Below are positions 14,001 to 29,000 of a stretch of DNA of 64,000 nucleotides, one piece after another. The first letter of the stretch is position 1. Each line of letters starts with the position of its first letter. Position numbers and translations under genes: made by a program. Source of the stretch: Pratylenchus scribneri (taxonomy: Eukaryota; Nematoda; Chromadorea; Rhabditida; Pratylenchidae); assembly GCA_030063045.1 (NCBI GenBank), contig JAQSEB010000059.1:3906001-3970000 (forward strand), read 5' to 3'. Below the pieces are notes generated by a model. The model had not been told where the DNA came from. It made no database searches and saw nothing but the letters and a program-made list of their open reading frames with translations.

Positions 14001-17000
14001 TCCATTCCATATTTCCCACTTTTCCCCATCATAACATACAACTGCACCCACCGTCTCCTCCTTTTTCCTTTAGGCAAAAATCATTCCCAAGAAATGATTA
14101 TTATTATATTTTCCTCAAAATAAATGTCCAAAAATTATAATATTCCCCATCCAAAAAACAATATTAATCCATTGCGTGGGTGTTGACTGTATATTGGGGA
14201 TGACCCAATCGAATTTTGTCTTATCAATTTTTTTGGGAGAATCAATTCTTCCCCTCAATTCCATCCTCCAATATATTTTCCCCTTTAATATTTGACCTGA
14301 AAAGTGTCAAAAATCCACTGACTCTGGGATAATAATAATAATAAATTCGCCCACAGATATTCGGAACGGACATTTGGGTGCCATCCTCCAATTCCTCCAT
14401 CAACTGTCGGAATACAAACGGAAACGACGAAAAATTGGTGGTGGCGAACAAAAACAAATCCAAGAACGACGACGAGTCCATTTTGAAGGGGTCAGTTGGA
14501 TTCATTATTATCCGTACAATACAAAAGTGGGAATATTTCCATTTTCAGTGCACTAATCCAACCTCGTCTAAACCATTCTTTTCCCCGTCAAATTCACCAT
14601 CTCGACGGCCCAATTTTGAGCAAAGCAGTTCATCGGGTTATAGCAGTATTTGCAACACAACAATTTGCCATAGCCGTACAAATTCATTTGAATTTGAAGA
14701 GGAAAAACCAAAAAATAACAAAGAAGAAGGGAAAAAGAAAGTTGGAGGAAAAGGAAAAAAGTTGGAATTGAAAATGGCACCAAATTTATCGCCAAATCCA
14801 ACAAAATGTGAAGGGGAAATGATTCAAATTGAGGCAAATGCAACTGCCGAAAATATTCAAAGTCGATTGGCCAATAGCAGGTGAATCACCAAATTTAATT
14901 TAATTTTAATCACCGAAAATGACCACCACAAAGGCCATTTCCCTTTTTTATGACCCACCCAAATGCCCATTCCCCTTCTCATTTTTTGGCCACTCATCCC
15001 CCTTTCCCAGTCATTGCCCACTAAAATGGCGCACAATTCCCAAAAGGGACCAACCACTATTTTCCCGCTCATCATTGTCCATTTGCTTGATGCATAAAAT
15101 TCCACCAAAGTGATGTGGCCTTGGCCATTTTTTCTAAAAATTTCTGTCAAATATTTTTGACATTCCATCATTTTTTGGAATCTTTAAATTCAAACGGAAT
15201 ATTATAAAAATATTCATAATTTTGCAATTTATATCCCCCTATTTCATTCATTCATAATTTTAATTTCCTCTTTGGCCCTGGGGCATATTCCTTCCATTCT
15301 TGGTGACCAATGTCCATTTTTAATTTCAAGCAGAGGAAATGGCCTATGGAATTACATTCCACTAAAGGGGATATGGAATAGTGGAATATTTTATGGGGAA
15401 ATTTGAAACTATACATCTTCCATTATTCCATTCATTATAACTTTTTTCAGGATCAATTCCTCCACCCAATTATCCTCCATTCGGCATCATCAACAATCGG
15501 GATTGAGAGTTCCACAGCAAATTGGCAAAAAACAACAGGCACCAACAAAATTGGCATTAACAGAAAATGAACAACAAAATTATGAAGGAAATGCCACATT
15601 AAAAAGTGGCATTGGCACATTTTTGGGACAACCGCAAAAACATTCATTGGCTGGGAATGAAAGAGAAGGTGATTTGAAAATGGACATCATTGGTTGAATA
15701 CAATGAAAAAAAAAGATGTAAATGAAGGGTAGGATAGAATGGGCCTTTCCCTCCACATTTTGCGCAGTTAATGGCCCATGAAGAGGCGAAAATGAATGAA
15801 TGCGGGGAAAAATTTTGTTGGGTGGGAATGGGAATAAAAAATGGCAAAAGTGGATGCTAGATATTCACATTTTACGATTTAGTTAGCTCAATTCCAAACT
15901 ATTTCAAACTTCCCTCCAAAGTGAGTATACTTATTAATATCTTCGGCAGGTTCAATTCCATCCCCAAAATGGGTTTATCCCACCCGCCAATATCCTTTCA
16001 AAATCCACTCTAATCCTCTTTTATGCAAATCCCTCATTCCTACTCCCATTCAGATGCACCTTCCTCCTCCTCTTTTGACCATCATTTGCCAATTCTTCCC
16101 CCATCTTCAACTCATTTTGCGCCATCCAAAACCATTCATCCACCTTCATCCCCCACATTGAATAATATCATCCAACTTGGCAAGGCCACCGAACAGAAAC
16201 CAAGTCAATTACAATTTCCGAGCAAAAGAAGAAGTGCAAGCAGCCGAGGGGAACAACAAAACGGGTAAAAAATTAATTTAAATATTTCAAAGTCTGAGAA
16301 TTATTTATTATTTCCGCCTTCCCCCTTCCCCATTCAAAAAATATGTTTTCCCTTTGATTGGCGGCAATCTCTGAAGCCGCAAACACATTTGTTTTTTTCG
16401 GGAATTATTGTCCTTCACTTTGAGTGTTGGACCAATTCAAGATGCCTCTTCCACAAAATCCAATAATCCATTTTCCCTCAGGCCAAATCCACCGCCTCCT
16501 CTTGTCCTCGAAGAACATTCTGCACAAATTTTCCAACAAAAAACAACTTTTCCCGTTTCCATTTGCTCCGACCCAATTCCCAGGGAACAACAAAAACACT
16601 TCATTCCCCCTCACCCACCTCCATCTTCATCCGGCAATTGCACATCATTAATCCCTCCAAAATCCTCAATTTCCCCTTCAATCCCATCAAATCCTCCCCC
16701 TTCAATTCCACAACGATCAAAATCGGCCCTGAGGGTGCCAACTCAATTGGCCAGAAATATTCGTCCGGAAAGCATTGTCAATAAAGCGAATAATACTCAA
16801 AATGAAGTAATTAATAATTTTGAGAATAATTAATGCCTAAAATGAATATTTTTCCAAAAAGGAATTGACTCATCAAACAAAATTTGCCGGCACACCTCCG
16901 ATTCCTCCACCAAAAAGTGCAAATATTAAATTAATTCCGAATGACAATGGCCCAATAAATTCACAAAAAAGTGATTGAAAATGGGGAAATATTTTCCATA

Positions 17001-20000
17001 ATTTATGAATTTTAGCAATTGATGAAAATGGAAATGAAAAAGAAGAAACAGAAAATAATTTATTGAATGAAGAAATGAAAATATTCCAATTTGGCAATAG
17101 TACAAAGAGGAAGGAGGAAAATGATGTCCAACAATCAACAAAAACACTGGCAAATGAAATTGTGGCCAAAAATTCAGAATCGAATGAGGTGAACAATTTC
17201 CTTCATTTCCTTATAAAAAAAAGTACAAATTTTCGTCTCCAATTAATTTTAATTCACATTTTCTTCTAGGTCCTTTTTATGTCCAAAATTAATCAAAATG
17301 TGGATTTGAGGCTGTCGCCAAAATTAATTGGCGACTTCCTCCCCCACTTACTTTGAAATTGAGAATTTCCATTTTTTGTGCTGCAAAAAGGACCAAAAAA
17401 CTTTTTGACCAGCCGCCAAAAAATTCCCTTTTTCCGCTTATTTTCCACCAATTTTTTCTCAGTTTCAAATTTCAAAGTTTATTTTTGCCAAAAAACTTCG
17501 CCCTTTATCCTTCTTTTTCTTACCCTTTCTTGAGAATATTATTTCTTCTTGAGGTGAAGTCCACCCATATTTCCCTTCACATTCCCCATCGGAATCCGAA
17601 GCAACTGTTCCCTCCAAAGCTGGCCAATGTCGGCTTCCTCTTTTTGCTTTTTGGACAGCAAAATTAACGAAGATCCATTTGGAAGGGCCAACCAGTCAAC
17701 ATAGAAGGGATGGGGGAATACTTCATTCATTGAAGGAAAAGCTTGAGGAGGACATTGAGGGAATTGGCCCTTTGCAGGTGCATAAGCCAATTCTTCCATT
17801 CATTCCATAGCCCGCACACATGGCCCACACTCAATTCCCGAAGTTGATTGAATGAATCGAGATTGATCCAAATGCCCCTTTGGTCTTTCCTTTTAAATAT
17901 TATTTTGACAATGGGCCCACCCAAAATATGATTGACTGAATTTAAGATTTAATCATCTCAAATTAAATTAAATTTTAAGCCAAAATCATCATCAAAAGAA
18001 GAAGAAAAGGACGGGATGGCCCCTCAATTGGGGGAACAAAATAGGCAAATGTGCCAAGGAAAAAGGCCAATTCAGCCGGCACAAAAGGGGCAAAAGAGAA
18101 CATCAATGTTGATGGCACCAACCAAAAGGCCGCCATCCTCTTCTCGATTAATTCCACCTACAATGAGTGTCAGCCAATGTTCCGTTGATTCAAATGCCAG
18201 CAATAATGATATTGGTGGTCAACAAAATGCATCAAAAAAGGAACAAAAACAAGTGAATACCATTGTTCATTATGGTTATCATTCCTTTGTTTCTCAGCAT
18301 TCATCGATGCCAAATAGTACGGCGCAATCCATGGTGGCCAGCACAGTTTCCTCCTCATCCACAGCCAGTTTCCCTGATCGCTCAAAATCAAATATTTCCT
18401 TCCAAGGCTCCAAATTGAGTCGACCTTTGGCAGCCACAAAAAGGACGGAGGCAATCAAAGCAAGACAGCAGAAAATTGAATTGCCAAAAGTCAGGCCAAA
18501 TGTTGCAAAAATGGAAAAGCCATCGCAGACGGGTGGACAGCCAATATTGACTTCGGCAAATTCTCCTCCACTAAACATGGTTAGGGATAATTTAATTTGC
18601 ATTAATTAATTAATTAATTTAATTAAGGAGAAAAAGCCAATGTTAGCGGTCAAGGGCGTGTCCGTTTGCACAACAATTTCGGCTCCAACAATTCAACATA
18701 AACGGAGGGCATCCTCAAATGGAGAAGGAAACAATAATTGCGCCGGTACTTCTTCATCTTCTTCCCAAGAATGCCCGGATTCCCCTTCGATGGGTGAACA
18801 TCGTCGAAGGGAGAATGTGGCCGTTGGGGTGGTCAGCCCAATGCTCAAAAAAATTCAACAGAAACAAAATGAGGAGAGTGGGAATGAAATTTTACTGGAG
18901 GGAAAAGGCAAGTCATCAAAATTAATTCTAATTATTTTTGGGAATTCATTGAAGAAGTGGAATGTCCGCAAAACACGTCAACATTCCAATCCCAACCAAT
19001 GAATGGCCAAATGGATGATGGAATTTTGCCAAATCATCAACAAAATGAAAATCAATCAACGACCACCAAACAACGACAGAATATTGCCCCACCGCCAACA
19101 CTACCATCAAATAAAATAAAACCGCCAATATTGGCTCAAAAAACAATTGCCCCTGGCAAAAAGCAACAATCATTGACAAATTTGAATCAAATGCCAAGGA
19201 GTTTGGGCCGAAAAAGTCAACCAAAATCACCGAATTCTTCAAAAGAACATTCAAAAGAGAAGTCAACATCCACAAATTTGCAATTATTTGAGGAGGAATG
19301 TCCACCATCTCCTTCGGTGCCACCTCCATTGGCACCCACAAAATGCCACAATTTGTTGTTGATGCGCGGAGAAACCCAAGGCAAGTCCATCTTAAATAAT
19401 TTCCCATCGAATTATTATTATTTTCCATTCTCCGTCACCTTCAACCCATACAAATAATTAAACTAATTTTGAGGATTTGGGAATGGAATTGTTGTGGGAA
19501 TGGAACGGTGGATTGGGATTGGGGGTGGAGGCCAAACCAGTTGTCCATTCATTCATTTATTTATTTTCGTTGTCTTTTGTAAACAAATGTCCGTTTTTTT
19601 TTATAATATTTATAAGGCCAAAACATTGTTTTAGTTTTATTTTGGTCAAAAAGCCATAATTCATTAGTTTTTTTGCCTAATTGTTTATTTGCATTGGCCG
19701 CCCAATTCATTTGCCTCCATTTTTCCTCCATTGGTCATTCATTCCATTCATTCATTTATTTGCAAAATTCAATCCCAATTCTTTTTCATTCAATTTTTGG
19801 AACTTTTTTTAGAAATAATATTCTTCCTCATTTTCCGAAAATGAACAATGGCAATGGGGGGAATGGGGGATTTGTCCCCTAATTGTAAATAGCATTAATT
19901 TTCTCCCTCCCAAATCCCAATTCCCAATGTCATCCTCAATCAGCAAACCCCCTTTTTTCCCTTTTCCATTCATTCTCGAATAAATTTGCTAATTAATGAA

Positions 20001-23000
20001 TGTGCCCAAAATGTCCATCTCTCATTGTCCCCCCCCCCCCCTTTTCCCCAATTCATTTGTGCTTTTTCTTCATATTTTCCTCTGATTTTATAAGGCAAAA
20101 TCCTCATTCATTCCCCTGCAATTTTAATTTCATTCTTCTTATTTTTCATTTCATTTTCATATCCCCCCAAATTCTCATTCATCTTATGTTCCCCTCTTCA
20201 CTGTTTTTCTGCATAATTTATTGCCCAATTTTGAATTGGCCAACCATTTTTTGGCCAAAATTGTTCCTTTTTATTTCATTCGCAAAAATGTTTTTGCCTT
20301 TTTTTATTTTTAACTTTTGGCCATCGATCGGCTGCCTTTCAATGTTTCAATTGGCTGCTTTCCCTTGTCCAATGGTCAATTTGGCCAGCGAATTAATTAT
20401 TTATATTTGTGCGCATGCAGCAGGGGGTGGAAAGGAAGGCGGCATCTCGGCTGTCCACAACAAAATTGGCACTTTGGCCACCCCAACATAGTAGTAGCCG
20501 ATGTGTGGGCTAATTGCATTAGCATTATGCTTATAAATATATTGTGATGTGGGCACAAAATGAAGAGAAGCTGTCCAAAAGGGGATTAGGCGCCTTCCCC
20601 CAATTCTCCCATTCCATTCATTCTTTATTGGATTTCAAAAAGGGCAAAGAATTTTTGCGCAAATAAATATTATTTCCTCCTCCATTTTCAGCACTTCCCT
20701 GTGCTTCTTCCTCCTCAAGTTCCTCCCCTGACGATCAACAAAAAAGTGGCCAAAAACAAATTAATTTTGACAAATTCCATCAATTGGCCATTGTGGCCGC
20801 CGATTCAACGACCAGTCAAGATTCGTTGGATTCAATTCGAACTGCAATCCACTTTCCCTGTTCTTCTTCCTCCACAAATACCCTCCAACAAAACTCTCCT
20901 CATTCATTGCGCAATTCAAGCCAACAACAAAAAGAGGAGGAACAAAAACAGCTGCTGATGAAAATGGGCACAAAAGTGGGAGGAGGAAACAATGGAGAAA
21001 GGAATGAGGGCCAAAATGAACAACAAAAACGGGTCAAAGGGCATGAAGAAAAGAGAATGATGATGACGGACAATGATGGACAAATGGGTGGAGAAGGGCC
21101 TAAACACCTGCTGGGCAGTGGTCAGTACCCCGGGAATGGGCCCATTTATTAATATTACAATTTATTGTCCATCCATTTAATAGATGAAAAATATATTGGT
21201 GAATTGGATGATGGTGGCAATCAACAAATGAGGAGGATGGCAAAATTAGATGGAAATGGCAAAATGGTGACCGAATTGAATGTTCCAAAACTAAATTTGG
21301 CCAATAATCCTCCATCCAACAAATCCACTAATATTGGCTTATTGGGCAGTGCTCATCGACAACACTACAAAGAAAGGTGTTCAAAAATAATATAATTTTT
21401 CCACCTTCAACTGACATTTTGACTAATTTTGTCCTTTTACAAAAACCCAAATTTGCCGATTCATCCATTTGGTCGGTCGGGAAGAATCCCTTCTCCAGTT
21501 TAATTGCCCTAATTTACATTACCATTTTTAACCTTTGTTCGCCGCTAAAAGGCCAATGCGGGGGATGAACACCTTTCCCCTCCATTTACAAATATTTTAT
21601 TCATTTTGGCTGAATATTCAAAAAAATAAATTCCAATTTAAAATTCAATCGCTTTTGGCCATCATCCAACCATCCAAACAGATGTCTTCTTTCAATTCCA
21701 GCAAAATGGCCACTTGTCATACACATAAAATTGGATGGATCAACTGAACCCAACAAAAATCCATCCCCAACCCATCCAACAAATTATCCCCCAATGCAAT
21801 GTGTCCATCCCCTCATTTTATTGACCAACCCAACAGAGGGCACCAGCTTCCAATATATCCATTTTTATGCGCGCCTATTCCCGCCGTCCAAAACTCCATC
21901 CCTTGGGGATCCTTTAGCTTCCCTCATGTTTGGGTATTGGTTGGTCAGTTTGGCCCAAAAACAAGTCAGTGAGAGGAGGATATAATTGATGATGGCCATT
22001 CTCCACTGACATTGGTCAATTTTGGCATTGGCACAAAAATAGCTCACTTCCTTTTTCAAATGTAGTTTTATACCAATATAATCCTTCATTTCCATAGATG
22101 TAATAATTAATTATTTACTTACATTATATCCTCTCTAAACATTGTAAAATTTGAAATTTACGCCGCCATGTCAATCCACAATTTGTCATTTATTTTTGGC
22201 GACAGATGGCGCGAGCGAATATTCCTCCCTCCTTTTTCCTTTATGATTTACCCTCTATTCAAAAAGGGAAAAAGGCAATGTTCCTCCAGGCATCCATCAA
22301 ATCCAATCTACAGAATCCATGAGAAATTATTTTATTCTCATTTTTATAATTTAATTTTATTCATTTTTATTTGCACAAAATTATTGTTTTCCATCCAACA
22401 CAACTTCTTTCATTTCTAAACCCATTTAATGCGGCCATTTCTTTGGGGTCATTCTCATTCTCCTTTGCTGTCCAAGTCGAATTCAAAATGTCATCCGATC
22501 CCCCTCCCCTCACCCTTTTATCCCATTTTCCGCCTTTTTGTGTGCATTTTGCGCCATTTTGTTGGTTCATTTTGTTTCTCAATTCTCACAATTCTTCTCA
22601 ATTTTATTCAAATATTTCTGCTGGAAAATTACAAATATAAAATTTTATTTCATTTATTTTTGACCAATTTCCTTTTCCACTTCTCCACATGAATTCTTGT
22701 CAGCAAAATTATTTTCATTGGCCTTTTCCTGGTGAATGGCCAACTAATTTGTGGTGGCCATTTTCCCGCCTATTTCCACTTTCCCCCAACATTTGGTTGA
22801 ATTGGCAAAAATATGAAAAATAACAGAAAAGGGTGGGAGGAAATATAATGGCTTCATGGCCGCTGGAAGCCGAGGGAAAATTGAAAATGGACATTTTTGT
22901 TGGATTGGAGTGGACAATTTTGTGTGTTTAGGGTGGACATTTAAGTGGGCAAAAATTGACAGCACATTTTTCCATTGGTCAAAAGAATTCCTCAAAACAT

Positions 23001-26000
23001 TTTAATAAACCACTCAAATTTAATGAAATATTTCATTTATTTATTTATTTATTTAATTTATTTATTAATTTATTCAGCTATGAGGACAGTTCCTGTTCAT
23101 CGTTGTCCAGTGAACCATTCGATGATGATGAAATTTCCACTTCCGATTTGACCACTGCCAGTTCATCGGATTATTATTTGAGTGCATTGGCAGCTGCCGG
23201 CCAAAAATCGCCAGAAAAACATCGAAACATGGATTTTGTTGGAATTCAACAACAACCAAAAATGAGGCATTTGCTTCAGCAAAGGTGAAATAATTGGCAT
23301 AAAATGTGAAAAACAATGGAAATTCAGAAATGGATTAATGTCAAATAATACAATGGGACAATTTGGACGAAATGATGGAATTGGTGAATTGGGCAATCAC
23401 CGGAAAAGTGCCGCCTCAATTCCATACGGACAAAGGAAATTAGCCGAAAACAACACTAATGAAGGGGTAAGGAAAAATGATTCAATTTATTTTATTAAAA
23501 TATTTAAATTTATGGGGAATTTGGCAGAGATAGCCTCAAAGGATTTTGATTAATTTTCCTTTTGGGCAAAATGACATCGGAATTGGGACGAGATTTTGGA
23601 ACGAGATAAAGTCATTCATTCATTTCCGTTGGGGAAAGGGGGACAATGGACATTTTTGAAGGGGGAATTAACTCTGCCCCGTGCATTGTCCATTGGGGGA
23701 ACATTTTGGGTAGGAGAAGTTCCCATTGGCATTTGGAGGAAGATGGATTGGCATTGGCATAAATGGGGACGAAATTGTGGTCCAAATAGGGGGCGGAGGA
23801 AGGAATTGGGCTTGAGGAATGGCCGAATTTGAGGGAAAAGGACATGAGTTTGGCAAAATTTGGATGGATGGAAATGGCCAGAGAAATGGTCAAGGAGGGT
23901 GGGAGAGAGGGAAGGGGAGAAGAAGCGCCGGCCAAAGAAAAGGCTCATTTGCATTTTGAGCGGTCGTTTGGCCATCCCCCGGCCAATTTGGCCATTCTAG
24001 CGTTGCGAAACTGACCAAAATGTGCCTTTCCTTTCCATCCCCCAAAAATGGGTTATTTCCGCCGAGAGTGGTTGACAAATCCCAAAACAAATTTTTGTGA
24101 TAATTTAAAGACAATTTGCATTTTCAGCAATTTTCCCAAAGCGACCGTGGACCATTTTGGCGGAATGGCCCACATCCTTATCAAAATAATATTATTAACC
24201 AGCCAAATTCCCTTTTCCGTCCATACCACACGATAACAGCCGAAAATTGGCAGCAAATTCAGCAATTACAAAGGCAGCAACAACAACAGGCAAAGGTGTT
24301 TTTGGCATTGATTTTATTTTAAATAAAAAATAATTAAAATTAAAGCATCGCCGTGTCCTCTCTCCCCCACATAATTTGATGGTTTTGAGTGATGATGGTG
24401 ACACATTGAGCGTTGCTGCCGGCGACATTGGTGGACAAACAACAATGCCAACAACAATTGGCCAAACCAATCAACAACAACAACAACCATCTTTCAATTT
24501 TGTAGATCCTTCCTCAATGCCCCGCCATCCCGCATACCACACCCATTCCCTGGATCGGCATTCCCATTTGCGCATTTTCTCCAATTCCCAATCCTCCAAA
24601 TTGCCTCCTCCTCGTCCATCCCAGCAACAATTTGCCAACATTGGACAAAACCCAATTCGTTTTGGTCGACCCCCACCTCAGCGCAAATTTCCTTCCCATC
24701 TTCAATCGGCCACCGATTCCACTCAACTTGGCTCATTGCTAATCAGTCCTCGGCATTTTGGCATTCAATCCACATTTGCCCCAAGTCCATCTGCCGGAAT
24801 ATTGAGGGAGAATGATGGACGGCATAGTTCGGCATCGGCGGCAACATTGCCTCAAAATGGTCAGTCAAAAAAGGGCAAATTGATGCATTTGGTTTTGGAC
24901 TGGCATAGTCTTTCTTTATTATTATTTTCGCTTTCCTTTTTTCCCAAAATGCTTTTATTTAACCATTTACAAAAATATTAAAATAATTTCCTCAGTTTTG
25001 CTTTTAGCTTTGCCCATTTTTGTGCCTATTTCAGGTCAACATCATCAAGGCGGCCTTTTCCCTGCCGATTATTATTCCACGGATCAACATTTCTACGACA
25101 TTCCCCCCGCCGTCCGTCCGCCCAGTTCCGCTCAATCATTTGCCAATTCTGGCCATGGCCATTTACCTTCATCAAATCGACGTTCCTCCTCACTTTCGGC
25201 CATGTCTCGTTCCATGGTCACAGTTTTGGCAGCCGCTTTTGAGGAAAAGGAAAAGGCCGAAAAGAATGAGCCAATGCAAAATGAAGGCCATGGCAATTCT
25301 TCATTTCGGCCAGGCCAAAGAAATAGTCGAGAAAGTCGAGTGTTGGAATATGTCCAACAGTTGATTGCCATGAACCGGAATGGACGCCAAAGAAGGCCAA
25401 GGCCAAGTCCCTCGCCTGCCCCACAAATTCCATTGCCACCGCCGGCACCGAGAATGGCGCCTCCAGCAATTTCGCCCCAAATGATTCGGCGGGCCCCACT
25501 TTCATTGCCCAGGAATAATGGTAAAATAAATGATGATATGGGAATGGGAATGAATGCTTTTCGCTTTTTGCTTGAATTTTATTAGTTTAAAAAGATTAAA
25601 ATAAAATCAAATTTTAATTAAGGCTCAATGTCTGCCAGATTGCCGGATAGTCGAATTTACTCGAATTTACCTCCATCAACCAGCAATTCATTGTCCATGC
25701 ATTTACATCAACAACAAAAATTCTCATCATCCAATAATAGCAGTGGATTGAATTCACCAAATCGAATTCCGTTGATTTCCTCCAATGAAATCCTCCAAAA
25801 TCGTCAACCCGGTTCGCAACTTTCGTTGGCCTCCTCAATTGGCTCAACATATTCAACGGTGGAATTCACTCAATTGTGTAAATTAATCATAATTTCAGAT
25901 GGAAGAAAGATACGAATGGGAGGTGAACAAATTACAAAATGAGTTGGAATCCTACCGGACAACGGTGTCCCTTTTGAATCAACGCCACAGTGGATATAAT

Positions 26001-29000
26001 TGTGTCCTTCAAATGTTCGATCAACGACTCCAAACCATCATGAACAGTTTGGGCAAACTTCAACAGAAAAGACATGTTAAAGTGAATTTATTAATTAAAT
26101 AAAATATATTTATTAAATTTAGCGAGATGAAGTTGAACGACTTTGCCATGAAATTGAACATTTGCGCGTTTTGAGCATCAGCGCCGGTGTTGTGCCGACA
26201 ACGGCAACGGCTAGCAGAGAGAATTCGGCACCACCGTCAGCAACAACATTGGATAATGCAAATCCTTATGGAAATGTTGTTGAGGGAAAGGAAAAAGGAG
26301 GAAAATTGAAGGAGAAATCAACAACAGAACAGCAACAAGAAAATGGAGGAGGCAAAAAGAGCTGGGTATGTTTGGATTTGGATTCAATTGATCCAAGAAT
26401 TCTGCTGATTAAATGAATTAATTTAAGAAGAACAACAACAAAGAAAGCCAGGAAAAGAATGTAAAAATTGTGTTTTTCTTTTATAGTGTTTGTATTTTGA
26501 TTGGTCCTCTTAAATAATAAGTACAGTATATGCTCTTTTAATTCCTGATTCCCATGGGAAATCATTTTTCAACCCTTAAAAAATAGAGGAAATTGTTTGT
26601 CTAACTCCTTAAAAGTGGACATTTTTGAACAAATAATAGCGGATTTGCAGAGTTTTAAGGTTGCTCTGCTAATTCTAAGAACTATGCTCCTAAAATTCGA
26701 AAATCGAGAATAGAGAATTAAAAGAGTATTATTATGATATATTATTGTGTTTGGTAGAAAAAGCAATTTAAATTGAACAATTTCCATCCAAATTTATTCA
26801 GATTCGAAGTTCATTTACACGCGCATTCCACAAAGGAAGCAGTGGTAAAAAGGCAGCAGCAGTTGCCAATAAACAACCAACATTGACCGAGGAAGGGAAT
26901 GGAGGAGAGGAAAAAGCCGGAAATGGACAAAATCAAAAAAATAATTCACCAATAAAGTATGGTCAAAATTTGAGGAAATATTTAATGGGAAATATTCCAG
27001 ATTGGAAGCAAAGTTCGATGTTCAAACGTTGAAGAAGGAATTGGAAAGCAAAGAATTGGCATTGACCGATGTTCAATTGGATGCATTGGACAAAGCCAAG
27101 GAAATTGACATTCTTCGGGAAACGGTCAACAGACTTCAGGTAGCCCCAAAATAGGGAATTTATATTAATCATTTAATATTAGCATGAAAATCAATTGCTC
27201 AAATACAATTTTACCATTCTGGAGCGTCGAGTCCGTTCCGAATCCCGGGCCAGTTCCCACATTTCATTGAACACAAATTGTTGCCCTGAGGGCGAAAATG
27301 TGGAATTGGATGTGGCAGCTATGGAGGAGGTAGGAAGGAGAAAGGGGACATTTTTTGATTGAAGGGAAAAAAATACTGTAATAGAATTTGATGGAAGCCG
27401 TTGAACATTTGGCCCCATTATATGATATTGTGGCCTCATCCCCTTCGAGTGGTGACCTTTCTGTCAACACTACAACGACTGGAAGCAGTTTGGGCGAAAC
27501 AATTCATCAGCAAAAGAATGGAAATAATTTTACATCAAAATGTTTGCTCAATTCAAATCATTTTAGAAATTTCTTTTATTATTCAGCCTCTTCTACTTCC
27601 TCCCGGAAACAACCACCCTTTGCCCATGCAAAAGTTGTTCTTTGCGTCGATTTGAGTGGCCGTTTGGAGAATTTTCAATCTTCTTCTTCCGCTTCTGCCC
27701 TTCCCCTTGCCCAATCCTCATCTTTGGCCTCAATTTCGCGTGCCAATTCCGGGTCCTCATCCACACTTTCATCATTGGGCAGTGCTTTGAGTGGTGCCGC
27801 AATTGGTGCAAAAATGGCCAGAAGGGAATTGACAATTGGCCATTTGCCACTTCCAATTGCCCCGGGGATTGGTTGGCGAGAAATGGACCAACAATTGGGA
27901 CTACTCCTCGAGGATTATTTGCGTAATATTAAACATCAAATTATGGCCTAAAATGAATATTGTTAAGATCGAATTGACCCGGATATGTCAATGGGCATTG
28001 ATTCATATTCCTCCATTATTGGTTACCAAATTGTTTCGGCCAATTCCAATGATTGCCAAATTCGCAGGAGGGGATCCGTGGACTCGAATGAATATACTAA
28101 TGGAATAATGCCCGAAATGGGGCCATCTGAAATTGTTCATTCTGGAACAATAATTCGAATTCGTTTAAAAGGTGGGCAACACAAATATTTCCAAAATATG
28201 TTTTTTTTTTAAAATTTAGGCACTGCTCAACATTCAGTGGATTCTCTCGTCATGGAAAGTCTTTTGCCCCATCATTTATTGGATCAATTGGCCCAACAGG
28301 TTGGACAAATATTTGGCCAATTTGGAATATTTATTTTTAATTTAGTTGGAACAACATCGACGATTGCTTCTTTTTGGGCCAACTGGAATTGGCAAATCGA
28401 ATTTGGCCCGTCTTTTGGCCAAATATCAGCTGATTAAAAAGGGAATTGAATTAAATGGAAATTCAATGGCCGAAATTCGATTCCCTACAAATGGAACAGA
28501 AACGGAGACCAAAGTCCAACAAGTTAATAAAATTTGATATACCCCAAATTATATTCTAATATTAATAGGTCAAAGAACATTTGATTAATTTGCTTCGGAA
28601 TGGATCAACAACAACGAGTGGTGTTATTTTGATTGACAATTTGCCTCCAAAATATTTGGCAACCATTGTGGATGCCTTTCAAAAAGCCAACAATTCCATT
28701 GTTGAACAAAATTCTTCAATTCTATCAAATTTGCCATTTGTGATTTGTACACTGAATCGAACATGTTTGATGGACCAAAATGCAGTTCAACAATTGCAAT
28801 TGCATCACAATTTTCGATTGTATGCTTTGAGCCAAAAAATGGATGCAATCGGCGGTAATCCAATCATTTGTGAATTCAATGAATTTATTCCAACTTAGGC
28901 TATTTGGGCCGATATTTGCGTCGACGTTTGGCCGAAAATGAATTGAATGTCCCTCCTCCCCATTCCCACCATTCATCTGCCTCATCAACGATGTCCTTGG

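Noticed and set aside
17293..17667. ORFs of 60 and 104 codons on opposite strands
   Set aside because: They overlap each other and are Lys/Phe-rich AT artefacts; no link to unc-53 exons or the antisense candidate could be shown.
20000..20491. Plus-strand 163-codon open frame
   Set aside because: Pro/Phe-rich low complexity starting near a poly-C run, inside an unc-53 intron, with no domain.
23596..24014. Two plus-strand frames of 78 and 61 codons
   Set aside because: They lie in an unc-53 intron, have Trp/Gly/Arg-biased chance composition and no splice continuity.
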